Source of the DNA: HGM11368 sp051883415
GTDB taxonomy: Bacteria > Bacillota > Clostridia > Christensenellales > UBA3700
Assembly: GCA_051883415.1 (NCBI GenBank)
Contig: JBJETR010000009.1
Coordinates: 1-21,151 of the forward strand
Direction of reading: 5' to 3'
DNA: 21,151 nucleotides
A model generated the notes under the pieces. That model worked only from the letters and a program-made list of their open reading frames with translations. It did no database searches and was not told where the DNA came from. Within the stretch, counting starts at the first letter, position 1. The number at the start of each line of letters is the position of its first letter. Below are positions 6,828-14,694 of the stretch, piece by piece. The position numbers and the translations under genes are program-made.

Positions 6828-7922
6828 ATGACCAATTTATCTATCGCCAAACAATTTTGTTTCAAAGGGGAGATTAGATGTATTGCACCTTTTGGCAACG
6901 GACATATCAACGACACTTTTTTGGTTGAAAGCGAGGATGACGGACAAACGTACAAATACGTTTTGCAAAGACTCAATACCAATATTTTCCCCAACTTTCA
7001 AGGTTTGATGGACAACATTGCCCTTGTCACCGAATTTTTGCGTAAGAGCATTATCGACGCAGGCGGCGATCCTGAGAGAGAGTGTATGACGCTAGTGCCA
7101 ACGCAGACGGGAGACAACTTCCTTTACGTCGACGGACATTGTTGGCGAGCATACGTGTATATTGACAACACGGTAGCTTATCAAATCGTAGACAATGCAT
7201 CGGTTTTTGCCGATTCGGGACGAGCATTCGGCAAGTTTATCGCAGGGCTTGACGATTTTGACGCAACCAAACTTGTAGAGGTTATCCCCAACTTCCACAA
7301 CACCGTAGATAGATTTGACAAGTTCGAGCAAGCTATCAGAGACAATCTCTCCGGGAGAAAAAAGAATGTAGAAGAAGAGATACTCTTTGCTACGTCGCAC
7401 AAGGCGATTACTTCCGTGATAGTCGATGCGCTTGCTAAGGGTGAGATTCCGCTCAGAGTTACGCACAACGACACCAAACTCAACAACGTGCTTATCGACG
7501 CAACCACGGGCAAGGCTATATGCGTAGTCGACCTGGATACCATTATGCCGGGCTCGCTATTGTATGATTTTGGCGACAGCGTAAGGTTTGGCTGTTCTAC
7601 GGCTTTGGAAGACGAACCCGACCTCAGCAAGGTAGACTTTGACGTCAATCTTTACGATGCGTACTGCCAAGGTTTTCTTGACGGTATAGGCGACAAAATC
7701 ACAGCCAAAGAGGTCAGCATGCTACATATCGGAGCAATCGTTATGACGTTAGAGTGTGGCATAAGATTTTTGACGGACTATCTCAACGGCGACACTTACT
7801 TCAAGACGTCTTATCCCGAGCACAATCTCGTGAGATGTCGTACGCAGTTCAAGCTTGTTCGTCAAATGGAGAAGTCAATCCCACAGATGGTTGCAATATC
7901 AAAAAAATATAGCACAAAATAA
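6828..7922 (+). CDS. NahK-like N-acetylhexosamine/hexose 1-kinase (aminoglycoside phosphotransferase fold)
   Basis: Expected to phosphorylate the anomeric OH of a free N-acetylhexosamine (GlcNAc or GalNAc) or galactose with ATP, in the cytoplasm. The 364 residues match NahK/LnpB of the lacto-N-biose pathway (about 360). Visible features are PFGNGHINDTF (21-31, nucleotide-binding loop), YVLQRLN (Lys-region strand), VTHNDTKLNNVLID (211-224, catalytic loop with Asp215) and VVDLDTIMPG (233-242, metal-binding Asp). Start ATG 6828 has ACGGAG upstream. galE follows after only 16 nt, an arrangement resembling the kinase-epimerase end of the lnpABCD pathway; no lnpA phosphorylase or uridylyltransferase is in this window. 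Other sugar kinases of this fold remain possible, so no symbol is assigned. Confidence 0.85.
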   Translation: MTNLSIAKQFCFKGEIRCIAPFGNGHINDTFLVESEDDGQTYKYVLQRLNTNIFPNFQGLMDNIALVTEFLRKSIIDAGGDPERECMTLVPTQTGDNFLYVDGHCWRAYVYIDNTVAYQIVDNASVFADSGRAFGKFIAGLDDFDATKLVEVIPNFHNTVDRFDKFEQAIRDNLSGRKKNVEEEILFATSHKAITSVIVDALAKGEIPLRVTHNDTKLNNVLIDATTGKAICVVDLDTIMPGSLLYDFGDSVRFGCSTALEDEPDLSKVDFDVNLYDAYCQGFLDGIGDKITAKEVSMLHIGAIVMTLECGIRFLTDYLNGDTYFKTSYPEHNLVRCRTQFKLVRQMEKSIPQMVAISKKYSTK

Positions 7923-7938
7923 ATAAAGGAGAACGAAA

Positions 7939-8952
7939 ATGAGTGTATTAGTCACAGGTGGAGCAGGATATATCGGTAGCCATACCGTCATTGATTTGCT
8001 TGACAACGGCTACGACGTAGTAGTTGTGGACAACCTTTGCAACAGCAAGAAGACTGCACTTGACAGAGCGCAGGAGATTGCAGGCAAGAGCGTCAAGTTT
8101 TACCAAGCCGACGTATGCGATATAGTGGCGTTGAGAGATATTTTCAAGCAAGAGAATATCGATTCCGTCATACATTTTGCAGGTCTAAAGGCAGTAGGTG
8201 AGTCTTGCCAAAAACCGCTTTTGTATTATCAAAACAACCTTATATCCACGCTCAATCTTATACAAGTTATGAAAGAAAACAACTGTCGCAACCTGGTATT
8301 TTCCTCGTCGGCGACGGTTTACGGACAGCCTAAGAGCGTACCTATCAAAGAAGATTTTCCGCTGTCCACCACCAATCCTTACGGCGCAACCAAGCTTATG
8401 ATTGAGAATATGCTTAGGGATATATACAAGGCAGATCCAACCTTCAACATAGCTTTGCTAAGATACTTCAATCCAATCGGAGCACACAAGAGTGGTAAGA
8501 TTGGCGAAGATCCTAACGGAATTCCTAACAATCTCATGCCTTATATCACCCAAGTTTGCATAGGCAAGTTGCCTGCAGTCAACGTGTTCGGCAACGATTA
8601 TCCAACGCACGACGGCACGGGTGTGAGGGATTATATCCACGTAGTTGACTTGGCGCACGGACACATACTAGCCCTCAAGAAACTAGCAACGGACTGCGGT
8701 CTTGTTACCTACAACCTGGGTACGGGCGTTGGTTACAGCGTACTCGATATGATTCACGCAATGGAGAAGGCAGTCGGCAAGAGCATTCCTTACGTTATTG
8801 CACCTCGCAGAGCGGGCGATATAGCGGAGTGCTATGCAGACGCAAGCAAGGCAAAAGAAGAAATTGGGTTTGAATGTCGTTACGGCATCGACGATATGTG
8901 TGCCGATTCTTGGAGATGGCAGAGCAGCAACCCTAACGGATACGAAGACTGA
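7939..8952 (+). CDS. galE: UDP-glucose 4-epimerase
   Basis: Interconverts UDP-glucose and UDP-galactose (often also UDP-GlcNAc and UDP-GalNAc) in the cytoplasm, using bound NAD. The 337 residues are the canonical GalE length. Visible features are the Rossmann motif TGGAGYIGSH (6-15), SSSATVYG with catalytic Ser124, YGATK with Tyr148 and Lys152, the substrate-loop sequence RYFNPIGAHKSG, and VRDYIHVVDLAHGH. The RBS AAGGAG is well placed before ATG 7939. It lies 16 nt after the NahK-like gene and its TGA overlaps the ATG of the next gene, so the three are probably one operon with coupled translation. Confidence 0.97.
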   Translation: MSVLVTGGAGYIGSHTVIDLLDNGYDVVVVDNLCNSKKTALDRAQEIAGKSVKFYQADVCDIVALRDIFKQENIDSVIHFAGLKAVGESCQKPLLYYQNNLISTLNLIQVMKENNCRNLVFSSSATVYGQPKSVPIKEDFPLSTTNPYGATKLMIENMLRDIYKADPTFNIALLRYFNPIGAHKSGKIGEDPNGIPNNLMPYITQVCIGKLPAVNVFGNDYPTHDGTGVRDYIHVVDLAHGHILALKKLATDCGLVTYNLGTGVGYSVLDMIHAMEKAVGKSIPYVIAPRRAGDIAECYADASKAKEEIGFECRYGIDDMCADSWRWQSSNPNGYED

Positions 8953-10958
8953 TGAAAAAGTTAAACAAAGATTCTTATACAATGCGGACTATGAGAGAAT
9001 GGCTTTTGTTCATTCTCGACCTTGTGATAGTAGCTGTATGCTTTCTTGGCTCGGCAGTGCTGTCGCAACTCTATATACTCAATCATCCGGCAATAGAAGA
9101 AACGATAATCAGAGATATCTTTATTGCTTTGCCGGTGGTTGTAGCTTGCTTTTTTGCAAGTTTTTGGCTATTTAGAGTGCCAAAAGTCGTGTGGAGATAC
9201 GCTCGAGGCAGAGATTATTTGCGTATTATAGGTGCAACGCTCGTGGCGATAACGATATTTGCTATCATCGACCAAGTTGTTTTGCATCTTATTGCCAAAC
9301 CGGGTGAAGGTATAGAAATTCCAATCACCCCGGGTGACGACACTCAAGTAATCAAAGAAAAAATCAAAGCCTATCCGGTATATATTCTTACGGGATTTAC
9401 CTCTGTTTCGGCTTTGTTTATCACACGCTTCGTGTACGAATTTTTGTATTCCAAAGCAAAAGACAAGGTTCAGCCTAAGATTAGGAAGAGGACTCTTATC
9501 ATAGGTGCGGGCTATACGGCACATACGATTTTGGAAGAGATAAGCCGTCAAGCCAGCATTTACGATCCGATATGCTTGCTCGACGACGATCCCGACAAGC
9601 TAGGAAGAATTATCAACGAGGTGCCCGTTGTAGGCACTACGGCGCAGATAGCCACCGTTGTTCAAAAATATAATATATCCAATATTATATTTGCAATACC
9701 GTCCATTGACGAAGAGGCGCGTAAGCGTATTCTTACCGAATGTAACGCCACCAATTGTCAAGTCAAGGTATTACCATATATGAGTGAGATGATTGACAAC
9801 GTCAACCTCACCAAGCAGATGCGAGACATCAACATTGCCGACCTTTTGGGCAGACAACAAGTGTCTTTCGGCGACGTGGGCATTGCGGGATATATCTACG
9901 ACAAGGTGGTTATGATAACGGGTGGCGGCGGTTCTATAGGTAGCGAGCTTTGCCGTCAAATTGCCAAGTACAAGCCTCGTCGTATAGTCATCATAGAGAT
10001 TTACGAAAACTGTGCTTACGCTATTCAACAAGAATTATTGCGTACCTACGGCAAGGACTATCCCGTTTTTGTAGAGATAGTATCCATCACCGACTATGAT
10101 ATGATGGAAGTATTGTTTAAGCAATATCGTCCGCAAATCATATTCCACGCAGCGGCGCACAAGCACGTTCCTCTTATGGAGACTAACCCCGAGGAGGCAG
10201 TCAAAAACAACGTTTTCGGTACTAGAAACGTAGTCAGACTTGCCGACAAATACAAGGTCAAAAAGTTTATTATGGTCAGCACCGACAAGGCTGTCAACCC
10301 AACCAACGTCATGGGTGCAACCAAGCGTTGTTGTGAAGAAATCATACAAGCTATGTCCCAATCGGGCACAAAAACCGAGTTTGCCGCAGTAAGATTCGGC
10401 AACGTGCTCGGTAGCAACGGTTCGGTTATTCCGCTGTTCAAAGAGCAGATAGCCGCAGGCGGACCGGTTACCGTCACGCACAAAGATATCATACGTTTCT
10501 TTATGACCATACCCGAGGCGGTTAGTCTAGTCATGCAAGCGGGCGTATTTGCCAAGGGTGGCGAGATATTCGTGCTTGACATGGGCGAACAAGTCAAAAT
10601 CGTTCATCTTGCCGAGAACCTCATTCGTATGATGGGCTACGAGCCTTATAAGGATATAGATATCGTCTTTACGGGGCTAAGACCGGGCGAAAAGTTGTAC
10701 GAAGAGATGCTTATGAATTCCGAAGGACTTGCCAAGACCGACAACAACAAGATTTATATCGGCAAGCAAGTCGAGCTTGACGTCGAAGACTTCAACAGAC
10801 AACTCGACAAAATGCAAGAGATTGTAGGCTCCAACGACAAGCAAGCCATCGTAGATCAGCTCAAAGTCCTTGTTCCTACCTTTACGCACGACAGTGCCAA
10901 TATGGACAAGATGATGCAGACCATTCAATTTTTACGCAAAGAACAACAATCGCAATAA
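8952..10958 (+). CDS. Membrane-bound nucleotide-sugar 4,6-dehydratase (CapD/WbpM/FlaA1 family)
   Basis: Predicted to convert a UDP-N-acetylhexosamine to its 4-keto-6-deoxy form for capsule, O-glycan or other surface polysaccharide. The 668 residues are the full large-form length. Four N-terminal membrane segments (about 17-41, 54-74, 89-112, 142-163) precede a first Rossmann-like domain (TLIIGAGYTA, about 181) and then the extended SDR domain with MITGGGGSIGSEL (about 319-331). The catalytic region has VSTDKAVNPTNVMGATK, with Ser443 and the MxxxK pair Met454/Lys458 in place of YxxxK, as in WbpM-type enzymes. The start overlaps the galE stop (TGATG). The upstream Shine-Dalgarno is weak, so translation probably depends on galE. 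Confidence 0.92.
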   Translation: MKKLNKDSYTMRTMREWLLFILDLVIVAVCFLGSAVLSQLYILNHPAIEETIIRDIFIALPVVVACFFASFWLFRVPKVVWRYARGRDYLRIIGATLVAITIFAIIDQVVLHLIAKPGEGIEIPITPGDDTQVIKEKIKAYPVYILTGFTSVSALFITRFVYEFLYSKAKDKVQPKIRKRTLIIGAGYTAHTILEEISRQASIYDPICLLDDDPDKLGRIINEVPVVGTTAQIATVVQKYNISNIIFAIPSIDEEARKRILTECNATNCQVKVLPYMSEMIDNVNLTKQMRDINIADLLGRQQVSFGDVGIAGYIYDKVVMITGGGGSIGSELCRQIAKYKPRRIVIIEIYENCAYAIQQELLRTYGKDYPVFVEIVSITDYDMMEVLFKQYRPQIIFHAAAHKHVPLMETNPEEAVKNNVFGTRNVVRLADKYKVKKFIMVSTDKAVNPTNVMGATKRCCEEIIQAMSQSGTKTEFAAVRFGNVLGSNGSVIPLFKEQIAAGGPVTVTHKDIIRFFMTIPEAVSLVMQAGVFAKGGEIFVLDMGEQVKIVHLAENLIRMMGYEPYKDIDIVFTGLRPGEKLYEEMLMNSEGLAKTDNNKIYIGKQVELDVEDFNRQLDKMQEIVGSNDKQAIVDQLKVLVPTFTHDSANMDKMMQTIQFLRKEQQSQ

Positions 10959-11036
10959 TTATTGCAATGTGTCTGACAACTAGTTAATCTCAAGCCGATT
11001 GCTTGACCAATATCACAATCAAAAAAGGAGAAAACA

Positions 11037-11930
11037 ATGCAACCGTTTATTTTTACCGATTCTACTGCAGACATTCCTTCTATTAGAAAGTACGAAGATT
11101 TTGACGTGCTTCAACTGTCTTATTCTTTGGATGATGACCAATACGACAATATTACCAAGTCACTTGCGCCCAAAGAGTTTTATGACCGTATGCGTCAAGG
11201 TGCCAAGTCGGCTACCTCTATGGTCAACCAAATATACGCTCTTGAGAAGATAGAAGAGGTTTTGAAGCAAGGTCGTGACGTCATTTATCTTGCCTTTTCC
11301 TCGGCGCTATCGGGCACCTACAACGTTGGTTGCCAAGTAGCCAAAGAGCTTCAAGCAAAATATCCCGACCGCAAAATTGCCGTCGTCGACACCCTCAACG
11401 CTTCTTTAGGCGAGGGCTTGTACGTTGACTACGTGGTAAACAAGAGAGACCAAGGTGCAAGCTTCGAAGAAGTCGTAGAGTATGCCAATAGCATAACCGA
11501 CCACGTTTGCTCCTACTTCACCGTAGACGACCTCAAGCACCTTGCAAGAATGGGCAGAGTGTCCAAGACAGCAGCCTTTATCGGCGAACTTATCCAGATC
11601 AAACCCGTAATGTACGTCAACAAACTCGGTGAGCTTATCCCAATCGCCAAAGTAAGAACTCGCAAACAAGTGCTCAAAGCCCTAGTAGATAAGATGGAAG
11701 ATAAGATGCTTCCTGCCGACGAGCAAAGAGTTATATATATCGGACACGGCGACAGCTACGAAGACGCCAAGTACGTAGCCGACCTCATCACCGAGCGTTT
11801 CGGCATCACCAACATAGTCATCGACTACATAGGTCCGGTCATCGCTTCCCACACCAATGCGGGAGTTATTGCTCTATTCTTCCTAGGTAAGGATAAAATA
11901 GAAGAAAAAGACGCTCGCGTCTCTTCTTGA
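11037..11930 (+). CDS. DegV-family fatty-acid-binding protein (FakB-like)
   Basis: DegV/FakB proteins bind a single fatty acid and present it to the kinase FakA for acyl-phosphate formation. This one has 297 residues, a normal length (about 280-300). Visible signatures are FTDSTADIP (6-14), SATSMVNQ, LAFSSALSGTYN, VDTLNASLGEG and LKHLARMGRVSKT. The late HGD and IGPVIASHTNAGV segments are also family-like. RBS AAGGAG is ideally placed before ATG 11037. The 78-nt gap after the capD-like gene holds no clear terminator or strong promoter, so it may be cotranscribed. fakA is not in the window, so lipid binding is inferred from the family only. The stop codon lies inside the outer arm of the nested inverted-repeat element downstream. 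Confidence 0.95.
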   Translation: MQPFIFTDSTADIPSIRKYEDFDVLQLSYSLDDDQYDNITKSLAPKEFYDRMRQGAKSATSMVNQIYALEKIEEVLKQGRDVIYLAFSSALSGTYNVGCQVAKELQAKYPDRKIAVVDTLNASLGEGLYVDYVVNKRDQGASFEEVVEYANSITDHVCSYFTVDDLKHLARMGRVSKTAAFIGELIQIKPVMYVNKLGELIPIAKVRTRKQVLKALVDKMEDKMLPADEQRVIYIGHGDSYEDAKYVADLITERFGITNIVIDYIGPVIASHTNAGVIALFFLGKDKIEEKDARVSS

Positions 11931-12051
11931 CGGCGGATATACGTCGCAATACTGTGTCAAAAGGCAACTTTTCTTGCTCACGTACGCATTAGTACGCTCG
12001 CTTCGATAAAGTTGCCTTTTTCCTTGTCTTGCTCGCATCTCCGCCGTCAAG
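11926..12051. repeat. Nested three-tier inverted-repeat element, copy 2, including the degV terminator
   Basis: Outer tier: a perfect 12-bp inverted repeat, CTTGACGGCGGA (11926-11937) with TCCGCCGTCAAG (12040-12051); the left arm overlaps the degV stop. Middle tier: a perfect 13-bp stem, AAAAGGCAACTTT (11959-11971) with AAAGTTGCCTTTT (12008-12020), ending in a T-run, so it can terminate degV on the plus strand. Apex: CGTAC (11981-11985), loop GCATTA, GTACG (11992-11996). On the minus strand the apex reads GAGCGTACTA then CGTACGTGA, nearly matching copy 1 at 5144-5163. Confidence 0.75.
11959..12021 (+). terminator. Terminator of degV (middle stem of the nested element)
   Basis: The 13-bp stem with an unusually long, itself structured 36-nt loop is followed by five T. 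It starts 29 nt after the degV stop. Confidence 0.7.
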
Positions 12052-12064
12052 GCTAAACCAATCT

Positions 12065-12097
12065 CTCCTCGCCTGACTTGTAATTTAGGCGTTGGAG
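12065..12097. repeat. Short two-tier hairpin
   Basis: CTCC-t-CGCCT (12065-12074), a 12-nt loop, then AGGCG-tt-GGAG (12087-12097). It lies between the second nested element and the next terminator-like hairpin. Its function is unknown. Confidence 0.4.
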
Positions 12098-12113
12098 CAT
12101 TCTATATACCGAC

Positions 12114-12171
12114 AAGAGGCAACTGATAGGGTTGCCTTTTTTCTTGTCTTGCTCGTATCTCCGCCATCAAG
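12114..12171 (+). repeat. Partial copy of the nested element: terminator hairpin plus right arm
   Basis: A hairpin AAGAGGCAAC / GTTGCCTTTT (12114-12123, 12131-12140) with a 7-nt loop and a T-run is followed by CTTGTCTTGCTCG and CTCCGCCATCAAG (12143-12171). That trailing 29 nt differs at two positions from 12023-12051 of the complete element. The apical hairpin and left outer arm are missing, so it looks like a truncated relative. Confidence 0.6.
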
Positions 12172-12217
12172 ATTATTATACAACAAGCACGCTCCTGTCG
12201 CAAAAACTCCGCTCTTC

Positions 12218-12246
12218 GCGTCTTGCTCGCATCTCCGCCGTCAAAG
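12218..12246. repeat. Third copy of the right-arm segment
   Basis: 24 nt (12221-12244, TCTTGCTCGC ATCTCCGCCG TCAA) are identical to 12027-12050. No matching left arm or inner stem is visible nearby, so this is a fragment. Confidence 0.6.
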
Positions 12247-12253
12247 GGTGTTA

Positions 12254-12530
12254 TGTCATTGCGGTGGAGAGTAGACCAAGTAGTGTTGTCATTCAGAGCG
12301 AGCAAAGCGAGCGTAGGAATCTCTACCCTAATGTCATTGCGAAGCGTTTGCAAAACGCTGTGGCAATCTCAACCCTAATGGTATTACGCCCGATACATTT
12401 TGCGTTAGCAAAGCGGAACTTAGACCAAGTAGTGTTGTCATTCAGAGCGAGCAAAGCGAGCGTAGGAATCTCTACCCTTTATGTCATTCCGAGCCTTACT
12501 TGTAAGGCGTGGGAATCTCAACCTTATAAA
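12254..12530. repeat. Repeat cluster B: tandem palindromic modules
   Basis: About six modules of the TGTCATT...GGAATCTC or GGCAATCTC type. A 58-bp segment starting TAGACCAAGTAGTG is present twice with no difference (12272-12329 and 12421-12478). A 46-bp module (12327-12372) is identical to one in cluster A (4701-4746). Long open frames across it are by-products of the repeats, so no gene is called. Confidence 0.85.
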
Positions 12531-12585
12531 AAGCCTCCTTTGTGCAAAGGGAGGTGGCTTGCCGAATGGCAAGACGGAGGGATTG
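12531..12585. repeat. Repeat module of the CCTTTGTGCAAAGG...GGGATTG type (copy in cluster B)
   Basis: Two hairpins in series, CCTCCTTTG-TG-CAAAGGGAGG and CTTGCC-GAAT-GGCAAG, ending GGAGGGATTG. It directly follows the last TCATT-type module, the same order as in clusters A and C. Confidence 0.75.
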
Positions 12586-12633
12586 TATCCAATAATATCC
12601 TTAGAGTACGACAAAATTTTACTCAAGCAAAAC

Positions 12634-12662
12634 AAAGAGGCAACTTTATATGTTGCCTCTTT
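12634..12662. terminator. Bidirectional terminator downstream of the DUF815 gene
   Basis: Perfect 11-bp stem AAAGAGGCAAC / GTTGCCTCTTT with a 7-nt loop. On the minus strand TTTGTTTT follows, 27 nt after the stop of the gene at 12689. A T-rich run also follows on the plus strand. Confidence 0.8.
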
Positions 12663-12688
12663 GTATTTTTCTTGACCTGTATTGATTT

Positions 12689-13924
12689 TTATAGTAGAGA
12701 ATTAATAAATTGTTGTGCCGACCTTCCCGATTTTCCACCGCCTCTTATTTCCCATTGGCGGGCTTTTTGTTCCAAGGTTTTCTCGTCGATATCGACGCCT
12801 TGCTTTTTTGCCAAGGCTTTGACTATCTCCAAAAACTCTTGCATATTAGGACTGCCGTAGAATATCGATAGACCAAAGCGTGACACGAGGGAGAGCTTTT
12901 CTTGCAGGGTATCGCTTCTACGCACTTCGCCTTCCATTTTCATATCGTCCTTATCCGACCACGTCTCTTTGATTAGGTGTCTGCGGTTGGAGGTGGCGTA
13001 GATAATCACGTTGTCGGGTTTGGTTTCCAAGCCTCCTTCGATGATGGCTTTGAAATACTTGTATTCTATCTCAAATTCTTCGAAGGACAAGTCGTCGAGA
13101 TAGATGACGAACTTATAGTTGCGGTCTTTGACCTTGCTTATCACGTTGGATATTGACTTAAATTGGTGCTTATACACCTCGATTATTTTGAGTCCGTCTT
13201 TGCCAAACTCGTTGACAATAGCCTTGATTGTCGACGATTTACCCGTACCGCCGTCGCCGTACAACAGCACGTTGTTGGCAGGGCGGTTTTGCAAAAATGC
13301 GATAGTATTATCCACCACTTGTTTCTTTTGCAATTCGTATCCAATCAAGTCGCTAAGTTGTCGTCTATCCGAGTTGTCAATAGGCAAAATCCCCTTATTA
13401 TCGTCAATACGGAAGAAAGAATGCAATCCCCATTCGCCCACGCCGTAGTTTTGGTAGTAGTCGGCTGTCGCTCTCAAGAAGTCCATACTGTCGCTTGCTT
13501 CTTCCAATTTTTCTACTAGGTAGGATAGCGCCGATAGACAGTTTTTGCGATAAGGGTTGTCCTGGTATGGTCTAAAGTCGCTTATCAAATCAAACGTATC
13601 CCTATCCACTTGCTCTAGCCCCGACAAGTCGTAGTCAAAGATTGCTTTTAGGATTGCCATATCCTTCAATGCGATTTTGGCGATAGAAGAATTTTCTTTT
13701 AGAGGACGTCTTTCGCAGGCGAGGGAAAAAGCGTTCTCGCTCATAGCAATGGCGTAAGCCACACGGTAGTGCCATAGGTTGCCGTTGATACCCCAATTTC
13801 TTCCCCATTCGACAAGAGCGCCTATCGTACTCACGCAGTCGCCGTCCTTATCCAAAGTCACCAAGCGTCCCACGGTGGAGTCGCTTATATCGTACAAAAA
13901 TAGTTGTCTTATCAATTTATCCAT
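12689..13924 (-). CDS. DUF815-family AAA+ ATPase
   Basis: A P-loop ATPase of the DUF815 group; the cellular role of the family is not established. 411 residues. The N-terminal half (1-200) is an uncharacterised helical region. The ATPase core then shows Walker A GDGGTGKSS (223-231), Walker B FVIYLDD (272-278), sensor 1 ATSN (310-313) and a sensor 2-like arginine in GRSAQQF (Arg401). The sequence RHLIKETWSD, typical of DUF815, follows sensor 1. Start ATG 13924 has GAGG upstream and a promoter at 14006-14033. It stands alone between a strong terminator and mntP, so neighbours give no functional clue. Confidence 0.92.
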   Translation of the reverse strand: MDKLIRQLFLYDISDSTVGRLVTLDKDGDCVSTIGALVEWGRNWGINGNLWHYRVAYAIAMSENAFSLACERRPLKENSSIAKIALKDMAILKAIFDYDLSGLEQVDRDTFDLISDFRPYQDNPYRKNCLSALSYLVEKLEEASDSMDFLRATADYYQNYGVGEWGLHSFFRIDDNKGILPIDNSDRRQLSDLIGYELQKKQVVDNTIAFLQNRPANNVLLYGDGGTGKSSTIKAIVNEFGKDGLKIIEVYKHQFKSISNVISKVKDRNYKFVIYLDDLSFEEFEIEYKYFKAIIEGGLETKPDNVIIYATSNRRHLIKETWSDKDDMKMEGEVRRSDTLQEKLSLVSRFGLSIFYGSPNMQEFLEIVKALAKKQGVDIDEKTLEQKARQWEIRGGGKSGRSAQQFINSLL

Positions 13925-14005
13925 AGTTAGCCTCGATATTGCCTAAAAATCTATTCTAACGTAATACGTCTTCAACCAAGGTCGGGACTTATACGCTTCT
14001 ATATA

Positions 14006-14033
14006 ATTATAGCACGATTACAAGTATTGTCTA
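14006..14033 (-). promoter_or_regulatory. Sigma-A promoter for the DUF815 gene
   Basis: Minus-strand -35 TAGACA (14033-14028), a 16-nt spacer and -10 TATAAT (14011-14006), giving a leader of about 75 nt. It begins 20 nt after the mntP stop, and no terminator is visible between them. Confidence 0.65.
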
Positions 14034-14052
14034 CCAAAACGAGAGGGCACTA

Positions 14053-14625
14053 TCACCAACTAATCACGCCAAGGTGTTCCAGCAAAATTTTGATGCCCAT
14101 GAGTATCAACACTACGCCTCCCGCAATACTAGCAGGCTTTTTCCATTTGCTTCCAAACTTATTGCCTATCATCACGCCAATTAGGCAAAGTGCGAATGTG
14201 ATGATACCAATCAGTGACACGCTGAGAGCGAGCGACACTTGCAAAAAGGCAAAAGTCACGCCCACGGCTAGAGCGTCAATCGACGTAGCAATGGCAAGGA
14301 CCGTCAACTCTTTGAAGTCTAGCTTATATTCCTCGTTTTTGTCGTCATCTTTATCTCTTATTGCGTCGACCAACGCTTTGACGCCTAGCAACAGCAACAG
14401 CCCGAAGGCTATCCAATGGTCAAAGGTTGTAATATACTTTTCAAAAGCCGAGCCTAGTAGCCAACCGATTAGTGGCATCACGGCTTGGAAGACGCCGAAG
14501 AACAGAGCGATAATCAAGGCGTGCTTGTAGTTGATTTTCGGCATACTCAGTCCTTTGCACATAGACACGGCGAAGGCATCCATTGCCAGCGACACTCCCA
14601 CGAGGATTATTTCTATAATAGACAT
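14053..14625 (-). CDS. mntP: Putative manganese efflux pump MntP
   Basis: Exports Mn2+ across the cytoplasmic membrane to protect against manganese excess. With ATG at 14625 the protein has 190 residues, close to E. coli MntP (188). That start is chosen because GGAGG lies 5 nt upstream; the upstream in-frame TTG at 14637 overlaps the Shine-Dalgarno. Six hydrophobic segments form two inverted halves, each with the conserved Asp motif: SLAMDAFAVS (Asp16) and TSIDALAVGV (Asp117). A charged loop, RDKDDDKNEEYK (about 90-101), separates the halves. The upstream yybP-ykoY riboswitch and terminator strongly support a Mn2+ role and Mn-responsive expression. Confidence 0.96.
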   Translation of the reverse strand: MSIIEIILVGVSLAMDAFAVSMCKGLSMPKINYKHALIIALFFGVFQAVMPLIGWLLGSAFEKYITTFDHWIAFGLLLLLGVKALVDAIRDKDDDKNEEYKLDFKELTVLAIATSIDALAVGVTFAFLQVSLALSVSLIGIITFALCLIGVMIGNKFGSKWKKPASIAGGVVLILMGIKILLEHLGVISW

Positions 14626-14635
14626 ATCCACCTCC

Positions 14636-14666
14636 AAAAAAATATCAGGTTGTCTGCAAACCTGAT
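14636..14666 (-). terminator. Riboswitch-controlled terminator before mntP
   Basis: Minus-strand stem ATCAGGTT (14666-14659) with AACCTGAT (14651-14644), 7-nt loop, then A and seven T ending 14636, just before the mntP Shine-Dalgarno. A competing stem AGTCTGCAAA...TTTGCAGAC (14686-14678 with 14660-14652) uses the terminator loop and the end of its 5' arm, so it can act as antiterminator. Confidence 0.8.
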
Positions 14667-14694
14667 ACTACGACGCATTTGCAGACTAATCCAC

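Noticed and set aside
10952..10965. 14-nt palindrome GCAATAATTATTGC at the stop of the capD-like gene
   Set aside because: It is AT-rich, with no U-tract and no second copy, so it could arise by chance.
12132..12860. Plus-strand open frame of 242 codons across repeat cluster B
   Set aside because: It is generated by the repeat modules and then runs antisense into the DUF815 gene. It has no RBS and a low-complexity, serine/arginine-rich product.
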